Shown one piece after another: positions 1 to 6,428 of a DNA stretch of 7,273 bases (positions within the stretch are counted from its first letter, which is position 1; each line of letters opens with the position of its first letter). The notes below the pieces were generated by a model that had not been told where the DNA came from, made no database searches, and was given only the letters and a program-made list of their open reading frames with translations. Made by a program: the position numbers and the translations under genes. Source of the DNA: Spirochaetota bacterium (GTDB lineage Bacteria; Spirochaetota; UBA4802; JAFGJZ01); contig JAEWVM010000089.1 in NCBI GenBank assembly GCA_023396615.1, forward strand, positions 1 to 7,273. Reading direction: 5' to 3'.

Positions 1-517
1 TAAGCCTCACGGCAGAAAATTGTTTTCCGTTAGAAAAAACCATTCCGTTATCAATATACGCAGGCATAAGCGGAATATAACCTTTCGAAATCATGTCATC
101 AAAAGATGACAGCCTCATAGCTTTGTAGTCTTTTCCCTTCTTGAAAACAACACCCTGATCGATGAGAACAGAAAAAAGAGGAGTATATCCCTTCGATATC
201 ATCTCATCAAAAGATGTAAGGCGCATGGCCTTATAATCATTGCCTTTTTTAAATACAACACCGTTGTCAATCCATACAGATAATAAGGGAGTATAACCCT
301 TTGAAACCATTTCATCAAAAGAAGTAAGACGCATGGCTTTATAGTCTTTGCCTTTTTTAAATACAACACCGTTGTCGATATAAACCGGAAATATCGGAAT
401 ATATCCGGAAGAAACAGCAGCATCGAATGAAGTAAGAATTCTTGCAACATAAGCATTTTCAGAAAGTAAAATGAAAGGAGATAGAAGAATGAATGAAAGC
501 ATAATTATTTTATTCAT
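1..517 (-). CDS. Exported tandem-repeat protein, 5' part only (runs off left edge)
   Basis: An open frame starts at ATG 517-515 and continues for 172 codons without a stop to the window edge, so the C-terminus is missing. The start is supported by a GGAGG ribosome binding site at 524-528 with a 6-nt spacer. Residues 1 to about 22 form a signal peptide: MNK, then a hydrophobic run, then SENA. There is no lipobox cysteine, so the product is probably secreted, periplasmic or surface-located. From residue 28 the visible protein is four head-to-tail 36-residue repeats (28-63, 64-99, 100-135, 136-171). Each follows the plan L-[TS]-S-F-D, then a GY-x-P turn, then an I-D-x-G-x-V-F segment, then G-K/N-x-[YF]-x-A-[MV]-R. 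The hydrophobic residues just after GY-x-P vary most. I do not recognise the family. The short alternating pattern suggests beta structure, but this is inference. It lies 94 bp downstream of the large helical-protein gene on the same strand, so read-through is possible. Function is unknown. Confidence 0.85.
   Translation of the reverse strand, partial: MNKIIMLSFILLSPFILLSENAYVARILTSFDAAVSSGYIPIFPVYIDNGVVFKKGKDYKAMRLTSFDEMVSKGYTPLLSVWIDNGVVFKKGNDYKAMRLTSFDEMISKGYTPLFSVLIDQGVVFKKGKDYKAMRLSSFDDMISKGYIPLMPAYIDNGMVFSNGKQFSAVRL
5..436 (-). repeat. Four in-frame 108-bp tandem repeats (36 aa each)
   Basis: The units are 329-436, 221-328, 113-220 and 5-112, read on the minus strand in gene order. The period is exactly 108 bp with no indels, so the reading frame is kept. 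Units 1 and 2 share an identical 29-nt block starting at the codon for D48 of unit 1 (348-376 and 240-268). Units 3 and 4 encode similar residues with many different codons. The last visible unit (5-112) is the most divergent (IDNGMVFSNGK). The array may continue beyond the left edge, because the residue after unit 4 is again Leu. Confidence 0.9.
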
Positions 518-523
518 AAAGAG

Positions 524-528
524 CCTCC
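524..528 (-). promoter_or_regulatory. Ribosome binding site of the repeat-protein gene
   Basis: The minus strand reads GGAGG, then CTCTTT, then ATG. This is a strong Shine-Dalgarno with a 6-nt spacer, and it fixes the start at 517. Confidence 0.75.
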
Positions 529-536
529 GTAAACAT

Positions 537-564
537 ATTGTATTTACTTAGACTAACATCTGAA
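537..564 (-). promoter_or_regulatory. Weak candidate promoter for the repeat-protein gene
   Basis: On the minus strand, TTCAGA (559-564, 4 of 6 to TTGACA) is followed after 16 bp by TACAAT (537-542, 5 of 6 to TATAAT). It is placed so that transcription would start just upstream of the GGAGG site. The -35 is weak, and transcription from the upstream large gene is an alternative. No clear terminator hairpin separates the two genes. Confidence 0.25.
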
Positions 565-611
565 AGTTATTAATTCAATTAAAAAGAAGCTTATCCTTTG
601 TCTCTTGATTA

Positions 612-3600
612 TTAATTCGGGATATTTATATTTTTTATAAAATCACAAAATAAATCCGACGAACGAATACCTTCGAAATCATTATCAGAATTAATCATTG
701 AAGAGGGATATCCTTCAGGATTATATTTAACAGCAAGAGCCAATTCTTCAACTGCCTTTAGCACATTTCCTTTCTTGCCCATAAGACAAGCCATGTTATA
801 ATGTGCTGACGCAAAACTTGAGTTGAATTGATCAATCAATTCACTATCTAAACTTCCGCCCATGACTTCCTGCATTATATCGTCGGAAAGTTCATCCATT
901 TCTGATCGCACTCCGGTGAAAGCACTCCAGTCTATCGAAAACAATTCAGCATATGTCTTCTCCGCTCCGACATTGTCTCCATTTAGTATTTGAAACACCG
1001 CGATTCTATTGGTTATAAAAACATAATCAGGATGATTCGGCTCGATGTCATTACGCAGATTTGTAAACCAATCAATTGCTTTAGTGAATTGCTTTGCGGA
1101 AATAAAAGATCTCACTACAGGCTCAATAAACGGTATGAGCCTGTGTACGGATAATCCTCCGGCTATACTAATAACAGAATCATAAAAACCGCGCGATTGA
1201 AAGTGTTTGACTATTTCAGAGGTTATCCTATAATCACTGCCTCCGATATAACAATAAATAAAATCAGGCAGACCCGAAAGACGTGGATGATCAACAAGTG
1301 AATCGAGCAGTCTTTCACGTATCTGAGGTATCGGCCATAATTTCATTAAGGTGTTGTTATATTTTGTTATATCGCTCTTAAAATGATTTAACAGAGCCAT
1401 ATACTCATCACTGAACACATCGGCGGCATGCTGAAAATGTTCAATAATAACGCGAGAAGTCTCTTCGCTACAGGAATCAATTATGCTATGAAGAGATTCT
1501 TTTGACGTTTGTTCGAGATTTTTACGAATTTCATATTCATTGATTAGAGATGAGACAATTTCAGCATCTTCATTTTTTTCCAGATCAGAAAGCAGTTCCG
1601 GAATAATTTTTTTAACAGGATCCTCCAGAAGTATACTATTACGGTCTATGTATTTATGCGCGCGGAAAGCTGACCATTTAGTGTATTCTTTATACGCGCG
1701 CGAAAAAATCATATATGCACGCGGAAAGTTAATCTTCTCCGGAATTTCCAAATCAGTTTCAGAAAGAAAAAAGAAATCACGGGCATACTGAGAATCGCTA
1801 TTGCAGATTTCTTTCCATCTGTCCACAAATAACCGAACCGCATTGTCGATACCCGATTCATGAATTTCGTGCACCGTCTCAAAGATTGCTGCCATCGGAA
1901 ATTCTTTCCATTGATGGGCGAATGATGACAAATAATCTGCGGCATCATTCTCTCCGTTAATAATTTTATGAGCCGCTATAACAAGTTGTGCCTGAACAAT
2001 ACGCTTAACAGACGGGTCAGGTAAAAAAGCCAGACAATCAATTATTCTTTGAGCAGTCTCGTAGAACGGTTTTTCATCGCATGTCATTTCAACATAGGAA
2101 TCTACAATTTTAGTGATAAGCTTCACCAGACGCGGACCTGGGCCTTTTTCTGCGGCTTGAAAAAGAATTTCAAAAAGAACATCTTTTTGCGGATGCAAAT
2201 AAATCTGATCTCTAAAGAAACCAACTGCTCCAAGAGAGTCATGAATAAAATTCTCCCAAACTGTGGGATCACGCAAAGCACCGGCATCAGACTCGAACAG
2301 CAAAATAAACTCCTCGAATTTTTCTTTCGGAATACGGACTTTCCACTCGCGGTATTCTTTTTCTTCAGACATGATTTCGTGGAAAACAGTTTCAAGCGAA
2401 GGCGGCACATCAACAATCCCCGCATTGATGAGCATAGTACCGATGATTGCCGATACACGATCTCGGTCGCATCCGCCCTTTATGCTGTACTTTTCAAAAA
2501 GCGAAAGAAGACGGGGTATCACAGACGGCTCACCTGCCCCAAGTTGTTTAACGCGCGGCATTATGAAATACCAATGCGGTCTGTACATTTGAAATTCATC
2601 AGGCATTAATAAAAGAAGATCACATACTGATTCTGCATATTTCTTCTGATTGATTTCAACAATTTCTTTATCGCTGGCACTTTCACCCGGAAGCGTTAAT
2701 TCGTTTAAACGGCGAATTTCAGCCTCATATGCAAGCGTGCGGTAGATCGCAGAAGAATGAGATATCAGCTCATTAATCTTAGCATCATACGCACCATAAA
2801 CAGACTTCTGCTGTTCTGATGATAATAGCGCATATACGGCGGCAACTTCCTTGATGTACTGTTCAGCTTGTTGAACCGCATTATCAGGATTTGTATCGAG
2901 AACAGGGGAAGTCTTGCGTAAAAATCTTTCTGCGAAATCAACTGCAAGCGACACATGCTCAATGTTCATTTCTCCCAAGGCACGGAAAATGATAACAAAA
3001 TCGCTGAGGCTCGACCAACGAAACGCTGACTGAACTTTACGGAAAAGTCCGGAATTCATATACTCATCATCAAGATGAATATGGCCTGTAAGAAATATTT
3101 CACTTATATGCTTTATAACTTCAAAAGCTGCTTTATCAGCAATAATGATTTCGAATAATTTTGAAAGTTCGGGAAGGTGACGTCGGTCTTTATGAAGAAA
3201 ATTAATATAATAACACAGGTGGTCTTCAGGATATACCGCGCTCCCATGCTCAAGCGACTTTTTGTAAATATCTGTAAGTGTAGAATTCTCAACAAAGTCT
3301 GATGTAAGCGGTGGATGTATTTCAATAAAAGAACCGTCCGATATTATTTTATCATATTGAGTTCCATGCTTAGTCGTTAGAAAAAAATAGAAAGGCAGAT
3401 CCTTTGGAAAGATCGCAAAACCTTCGTTTAAGATGAGCGAAGGAATAAAAACTGTGCGGAGAAAGCGGGAAATCAAGACTCTATCAATCACATCCGAGAG
3501 CATTCTTCCATCGATAATTTCATTTCCGCGGCTGATTGCATATTTACCGTTCTCAATATCAAATTTAAAATTTCGCACATTCTCGAGAGCTTCTCCGTCA

Positions 3601-4025
3601 TAAAAACTGTCTTCCTGATATTCCCCCAACGCGTCATGGTTAAGTCCATATTGACGCATTAAAGTGTTTGTTCCGGAGTCATAATGGTATGATGTGATAA
3701 CCGTAGAATAGCCGATGTCAAAAACGAGCGCATTAAACGGTTGAAAAAAGTTATAAATATCGGATTTTTCATCTCTTGAGCTGTTGAGCATATCGATTAT
3801 AAAATCAAATTGTTCATCCATATCGATATTAAATTTGAATTGAGACACAGCGAACTCGTACTGCATACCAAGCAATTTCTTATCGTTTTCGCTATTAAGA
3901 AAATCCGTCGGTTTTTTCTTGGGTTCCTGATTACTAGGGTCAGCAAATATGGAGTGCAGAAGAGAAAGCGCTTTGTCGAAGTCGCTTTTTTCAAAGACTA
4001 TATTTAATTCTTCAACAAATGACAT
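612..4025 (-). CDS. Large helical-repeat protein of unknown function (TPR-like C-terminus)
   Basis: The gene encodes 1137 residues and ends in TAA at 614-612. I chose ATG 4025 because a GAGG site at 4034-4037 lies 8 nt upstream. The frame stays open to a TTG at 4073, but no binding site precedes that codon. There is no signal peptide and no membrane segment, so the protein is probably cytosolic. Most of the sequence is amphipathic alpha-helix rich in Glu, Lys, Asp, Ile and Leu, as in TPR or alpha-solenoid scaffolds. A mixed region at about residues 97-240 looks more beta-rich (LVFDIGYSTVI near 100-110). The C-terminus, about 1075-1131, has the TPR signature YNMAC, then a Gly, then A-x-E-x-L-x-x-A, then P, followed by DNDFEGIRSSDLF. 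That ending (D-x-DF-x-x-[IL]R-x-x-x-x-F) is common in the last TPR of bacterial proteins. Another helical pair sits at about 985-1040. I see no catalytic motif. A protein-interaction scaffold is inference. Confidence 0.9.
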   Translation of the reverse strand: MSFVEELNIVFEKSDFDKALSLLHSIFADPSNQEPKKKPTDFLNSENDKKLLGMQYEFAVSQFKFNIDMDEQFDFIIDMLNSSRDEKSDIYNFFQPFNALVFDIGYSTVITSYHYDSGTNTLMRQYGLNHDALGEYQEDSFYDGEALENVRNFKFDIENGKYAISRGNEIIDGRMLSDVIDRVLISRFLRTVFIPSLILNEGFAIFPKDLPFYFFLTTKHGTQYDKIISDGSFIEIHPPLTSDFVENSTLTDIYKKSLEHGSAVYPEDHLCYYINFLHKDRRHLPELSKLFEIIIADKAAFEVIKHISEIFLTGHIHLDDEYMNSGLFRKVQSAFRWSSLSDFVIIFRALGEMNIEHVSLAVDFAERFLRKTSPVLDTNPDNAVQQAEQYIKEVAAVYALLSSEQQKSVYGAYDAKINELISHSSAIYRTLAYEAEIRRLNELTLPGESASDKEIVEINQKKYAESVCDLLLLMPDEFQMYRPHWYFIMPRVKQLGAGEPSVIPRLLSLFEKYSIKGGCDRDRVSAIIGTMLINAGIVDVPPSLETVFHEIMSEEKEYREWKVRIPKEKFEEFILLFESDAGALRDPTVWENFIHDSLGAVGFFRDQIYLHPQKDVLFEILFQAAEKGPGPRLVKLITKIVDSYVEMTCDEKPFYETAQRIIDCLAFLPDPSVKRIVQAQLVIAAHKIINGENDAADYLSSFAHQWKEFPMAAIFETVHEIHESGIDNAVRLFVDRWKEICNSDSQYARDFFFLSETDLEIPEKINFPRAYMIFSRAYKEYTKWSAFRAHKYIDRNSILLEDPVKKIIPELLSDLEKNEDAEIVSSLINEYEIRKNLEQTSKESLHSIIDSCSEETSRVIIEHFQHAADVFSDEYMALLNHFKSDITKYNNTLMKLWPIPQIRERLLDSLVDHPRLSGLPDFIYCYIGGSDYRITSEIVKHFQSRGFYDSVISIAGGLSVHRLIPFIEPVVRSFISAKQFTKAIDWFTNLRNDIEPNHPDYVFITNRIAVFQILNGDNVGAEKTYAELFSIDWSAFTGVRSEMDELSDDIMQEVMGGSLDSELIDQFNSSFASAHYNMACLMGKKGNVLKAVEELALAVKYNPEGYPSSMINSDNDFEGIRSSDLFCDFIKNINIPN

Positions 4026-4033
4026 AAAGACAA

Positions 4034-4037
4034 CCTC
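4034..4037 (-). promoter_or_regulatory. Ribosome binding site deciding the start of the large gene
   Basis: The minus strand reads GAGG, then 8 nt, then ATG at 4025. It favours this ATG over the in-frame TTG at 4073, which would add 16 residues and has no comparable site. Confidence 0.6.
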
Positions 4038-4105
4038 AGTACAACTTGCTTTTTCAACAACAGCGAAACCCAACTGCCGCGTTTATACTAAACCTGATAA
4101 TATTA

Positions 4106-4133
4106 ATTGTATATTCATGTTTTGCGATGTCAA
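4106..4133 (-). promoter_or_regulatory. Sigma70-type promoter of the large helical-protein gene
   Basis: On the minus strand a perfect TTGACA (4128-4133) is followed after 16 bp by TACAAT (4106-4111, 5 of 6). Transcription would start near 4099, giving a leader of about 75 nt before ATG 4025. This makes the large gene independent of the regulator gene upstream. A TGATAAT Fur-like half-site (4095-4101, plus strand) overlaps the predicted start point but has no good second half. Confidence 0.55.
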
Positions 4134-4281
4134 TCAGTTAACTAGTTTTAAAGAATATTTAATGCGCAGAGATTGCACACTAAGATATTTATTGAAACCG
4201 CAATGTAGCATCATACGGAAGGCCTTTGCACATTGGATAATCACTCATTTGCTCTAAGCACAAATAAAGATTTAATCAATC

Positions 4282-4659
4282 TCACTTCGAACATTTTTCG
4301 CATTCACCCATGAAATACATAACTCTTTCAGAAATCTTAAAATTGAGTTTTTTTTCAATTTGCTTTTCGGTATCAGAAAACGCGAGAACATCAACCGAAA
4401 AAAAATTGTGACATTTGCGGCAGTGAAGAAAACATTTTGAATTATGACATGAGTAATAATATCTTACAAGACCGCAATCGCATGAAAGTGTAATCGACGA
4501 TATGCTGCCGTTCTTTTCAAGATACTCCAGACCTCTGTAAACCGTTGAAATATTCCCCATTTCACCTGAAGAATGAATTTCTTTTGCGCTCACGGGAAGA
4601 CCTTTGTTTTCGACATAACCGAGAAGAGCTTTTCTGATGAATGTATCTCTAACTTTCAT
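4282..4659 (-). CDS. Fur-family metal-responsive repressor (Zur-like by context)
   Basis: The product is 125 residues and would act as a dimeric DNA-binding repressor with metal as co-repressor. The winged helix is at about residues 1-60. It includes the family pattern R-x-ALL-x-Y-V (9-16), [SA]-AKEIH (24-29) and the recognition helix STVYRGLEYLEKNG (38-51). Two structural zinc-type CxxC pairs are present, C80/C83 and C120/C123. I chose ATG 4659 because AGGA (4667-4670) lies 7 nt upstream and the N-terminus then matches short Fur-family members. The longer frame from TTG 4752 would run through the operator and has weaker support. The predicted sensor site is odd. The usual HxH before the first CxxC is replaced by K-C-F-L-H, and the usual His in the FKI-x-x-H segment aligns with Arg112. 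Zinc sensing is inferred from the divergent transporter genes. PerR- or Mur-like roles cannot be excluded. Confidence 0.88.
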   Translation of the reverse strand: MKVRDTFIRKALLGYVENKGLPVSAKEIHSSGEMGNISTVYRGLEYLEKNGSISSITLSCDCGLVRYYYSCHNSKCFLHCRKCHNFFSVDVLAFSDTEKQIEKKLNFKISERVMYFMGECEKCSK

Positions 4660-4666
4660 TTTATAA

Positions 4667-4670
4667 TCCT
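4667..4670 (-). promoter_or_regulatory. Ribosome binding site deciding the regulator start
   Basis: The minus strand reads AGGA, then 7 nt, then ATG at 4659. The in-frame ATGs at 4731 and 4725 have no Shine-Dalgarno. The TTG at 4752 has AAGGA only 4 nt away and coincides with a promoter-like TTGACA. Confidence 0.5.
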
Positions 4671-4715
4671 GATTAATATATTCACTATCATATTTGTCTT
4701 GACCTTTTTTAATAT

Positions 4716-4730
4716 TGCGAATCATTTGCA
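4716..4730. promoter_or_regulatory. Candidate Fur/Zur-type operator (7-1-7 inverted repeat)
   Basis: The sequence is TGCGAATCATTTGCA, centred on C4723. Six of the seven symmetric base pairs match; the exception is G4719/T4727. The AATnATT core and 7-1-7 layout are those of known Fur (TGATAATnATTATCA), PerR and Firmicute Zur (TCGTAATnATTACGA) boxes. It lies between the divergent regulator and znuA genes, so one dimer site could repress both. The specific regulator-site pairing is inference. Confidence 0.55.
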
Positions 4731-4752
4731 TTCTAACAAGATTACTTGTCAA
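4724..4752 (-). promoter_or_regulatory. Possible promoter of the regulator gene
   Basis: On the minus strand a perfect TTGACA (4747-4752) is followed after 17 bp by GCAAAT (4724-4729), which matches TATAAT at only 3 of 6 positions. The -10 would sit inside the candidate 15-bp operator, as expected for autorepression. An alternative nearby pair is TTGTTA, 17 bp, AATATT. I cannot pick out a convincing plus-strand promoter for znuA. Confidence 0.3.
4736..4749. repeat. Short palindrome in the divergent regulatory region
   Basis: ACAAG, then a 4-nt spacer ATTA, then CTTGT: 5-bp perfect arms, 5 bp to the right of the candidate Fur box and overlapping the minus-strand TTGACA. It could be a second operator or chance. 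Confidence 0.35.
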
Positions 4753-4779
4753 GCAATCCTTATTATAAACGGAGGCAAT

Positions 4780-5643
4780 ATGAAAAAAATCATTTTATTA
4801 CCTATGCTTTTCATCATCTGCACTTTTTCAGCATGCACTAAAAGCTCTAATGAAACCAAAGAAAGATTCACAGTCATTACCTCTTTTTATCCGGTTTATA
4901 TAATCGCAAAAAACGTAGCAAACACTGCAGATGGAGTCCGAGTCATCAACATGACCCCGCCAATCACAGGCTGTCTGCATGATTATTCCGTAACGGCAGG
5001 AGACATGAAGCTAATAGAAAAGGCAGATCTTTTTCTAATGAACGGCGCCGGGATGGAAAGTTTTTCTGATGAAATTTCGTCAAGATATCCAAAACTCAAC
5101 ATCAAAACTCTTGATAAAGATGTTGAAATATTCGAAGATAATCCGCACATCTGGCTCAGTCTCGACAACATGGTAAAGATGATATCAAACTGCGAAGCTG
5201 TTTTATCAGAAGCTGATTCTTCAAACTCCGCGCTCTATAAGAAAAATGCAGAAATTTATATTTCTGAGATTAAATCTCTTCAGAATGAAATGCATTCAGC
5301 GCTTGCAAATTCCAAAGGCAGAAAAATAGTCACTTTCCATGAAGCCTTTCCTTATTTCGCCAAAGAGTTTTCGTTTGAAATCGCATCTGTCATAGAAAGA
5401 GAACCCGGAAGCGAACCTTCCGCGAAAGAGCTCGCCGAAACAATCAGAATTGTTAAACAGTCCAAAGTTAAGTCAATCTTCGCGGAACCTCAGTATCCGA
5501 AATCGGCAGCTGAAACAATCGCGAAAGAAACAGGCGTTAAACTATTTGTTCTTGACCCCGCGGTTACCGGCCCCGATGATACAAAATCATATATCAATAT
5601 TATGAAAAAGAATCTTTCTGTTTTAAAAAGGGCTTTTAATTGA
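4780..5643 (+). CDS. znuA: Zinc/manganese ABC transporter substrate-binding lipoprotein (ZnuA/TroA family)
   Basis: The product is 287 residues and captures metal outside the membrane for delivery to the ZnuB permease. ATG 4780 is supported by GGAGG at 4771-4775. Residues 1-19 are a lipoprotein signal ending in a lipobox F-S-A-C, with Cys19 the likely lipidated residue. The cluster A-I fold is clear. The metal ligands expected from TroA/ZnuA are all present: His67 (CLHDY), His123 (NPHIWLS), His187 (TFHEAFPYF) and Asp259 (VLDPAVTG). A conserved EREPGSEPSA block is at 207-215. The His/Asp-rich loop found in many zinc-specific ZnuA proteins is absent, leaving only a few residues before NPH. Zinc versus manganese therefore cannot be settled from the sequence. 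The stop overlaps the znuC start (TTGA, 5640-5643), and the gene is divergent from the Fur-family repressor. Confidence 0.93.
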   Translation: MKKIILLPMLFIICTFSACTKSSNETKERFTVITSFYPVYIIAKNVANTADGVRVINMTPPITGCLHDYSVTAGDMKLIEKADLFLMNGAGMESFSDEISSRYPKLNIKTLDKDVEIFEDNPHIWLSLDNMVKMISNCEAVLSEADSSNSALYKKNAEIYISEIKSLQNEMHSALANSKGRKIVTFHEAFPYFAKEFSFEIASVIEREPGSEPSAKELAETIRIVKQSKVKSIFAEPQYPKSAAETIAKETGVKLFVLDPAVTGPDDTKSYINIMKKNLSVLKRAFN

Positions 5644-6428
5644 ATAAATCTCATTGCTCCACATCATGCGGCGGATGCAGTACAGTCATACGCTCTCTTT
5701 CAGTAGAATATTCCGGAAGACGCGCGCTCTCGGATATTGACCTTTGTTTCTCTTGCGGAGAACTCACCGCAATCATCGGCCCTAACGGCGGCGGAAAAAC
5801 AAGCATACTCAAATCGATTCTCGGAGAAATCCCTTATTCGGGAAAAATTGATTTCTGCATCTCTTCAGGCAAAAAAAAACCGCGCATTGGATATCTTCCG
5901 CAAAAAATATCCGTGCAGAAAGATTCGCCCGTAAGCGTCTGCGATTTTCTTCTTCTTTCTGAAGGATATCCTTTCACATGGCTATATGTTTCAAAAAAAC
6001 GCAAAGAAATTATAATGAAACAGCTTGAAATAGTTTCAGCAGAAAATCTTATCGACCGCCGAATCGGCGAACTTTCGGGCGGCGAACTTCAGAGAGTCCT
6101 TCTCGCGGCTTCAATAAATCCCGCACCCGACATTCTTCTTCTTGACGAACCGGTCACCGCTCTTGACTCAAAGGGAATAGATATTTTTTATGAACTGATA
6201 TGTTCTCTCAGAAAAAAATTCCACATGACTATTCTTGTCGTGTCTCATGATATCGGCGCCATCTCAAAACATGCCGACAAGATGTTTCTCATCAATGAAA
6301 AAATAATCGCGCACGGCACACCGTCCGAAGTTATTTCAAGCCGCGCATTCCGGCGCGAAATGGGAGAAGTTTACTTCAAGCTTTCAGGATCAAAACCAGA
6401 TCACCACATTTACGGCGGCGGCTTATGA
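5640..6428 (+). CDS. znuC: Zinc/manganese ABC transporter ATP-binding protein (ZnuC family)
   Basis: The product is 262 residues. It hydrolyses ATP on the cytoplasmic side to drive metal import through ZnuB. Motifs in order are Walker A GPNGGGKT (47-54, Lys53), Q-loop LPQK (Gln88), signature LSGGELQR (145-152), Walker B DILLLDEP (164-171, catalytic Glu170), D-loop ALDS (174-177) and H-loop SH (202-203). Walker A reads GGGKTS instead of the usual GAGKST but still fits GxxGxGK[ST]. The start is TTG at 5640, overlapping the znuA stop by 4 bp. AAGGG lies about 7 nt upstream, and no other start occurs before the ABC domain. The N-terminus carries a cysteine cluster (C6, C10, C13) plus C36 and C39, which standard ZnuC proteins lack. 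The tail ends HHIYGGGL. The stop overlaps znuB (ATGA), indicating coupled translation. Confidence 0.94.
   Translation: MNKSHCSTSCGGCSTVIRSLSVEYSGRRALSDIDLCFSCGELTAIIGPNGGGKTSILKSILGEIPYSGKIDFCISSGKKKPRIGYLPQKISVQKDSPVSVCDFLLLSEGYPFTWLYVSKKRKEIIMKQLEIVSAENLIDRRIGELSGGELQRVLLAASINPAPDILLLDEPVTALDSKGIDIFYELICSLRKKFHMTILVVSHDIGAISKHADKMFLINEKIIAHGTPSEVISSRAFRREMGEVYFKLSGSKPDHHIYGGGL

Noticed and set aside
5..436. CRISPR array
   Set aside because: The repeats are contiguous 108-bp in-frame coding units with no unique spacers, so they are protein repeats.
199..456. 85-codon minus-strand frame in the repeat region
   Set aside because: It is a shifted frame of the true repeat gene, which starts at 517 with GGAGG and encodes a signal peptide and clean 36-residue repeats.
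2049..2609. Plus-strand open frame of 186 codons inside the large gene
   Set aside because: Antisense to a long convincing gene, low-complexity Phe/Lys/Asn-rich product with no recognisable domain, and no supporting signals.
3700..3730. Actin/Hsp70-like phosphate motif (FDIGYST) in the large protein
   Set aside because: Only a superficial match. The second phosphate and adenosine motifs of that fold are not visible nearby.
4095..4109. Fur-box-like sequence at the large gene's predicted transcription start
   Set aside because: Only one half (TGATAAT) matches. The second half does not mirror it, so it is likely an AT-rich coincidence.
4225..4281. Possible terminator hairpin after the regulator gene
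   Set aside because: ATTTG/CAAAT arms are only 5 bp, AT-rich and not followed by a T run on the minus strand.
4660..4752. 31-residue extension of the Fur-family regulator from TTG 4752
   Set aside because: The extension covers the candidate operator and promoter and looks unlike the family. ATG 4659 has its own AGGA and matches the usual N-terminus.
4573..4779. N-terminal extension of znuA by 69 residues in the same open frame
   Set aside because: It has no ribosome binding site, reads antisense through the regulator gene, and would bury the clear lipoprotein signal. ATG 4780 has GGAGG and starts exactly at the signal peptide.
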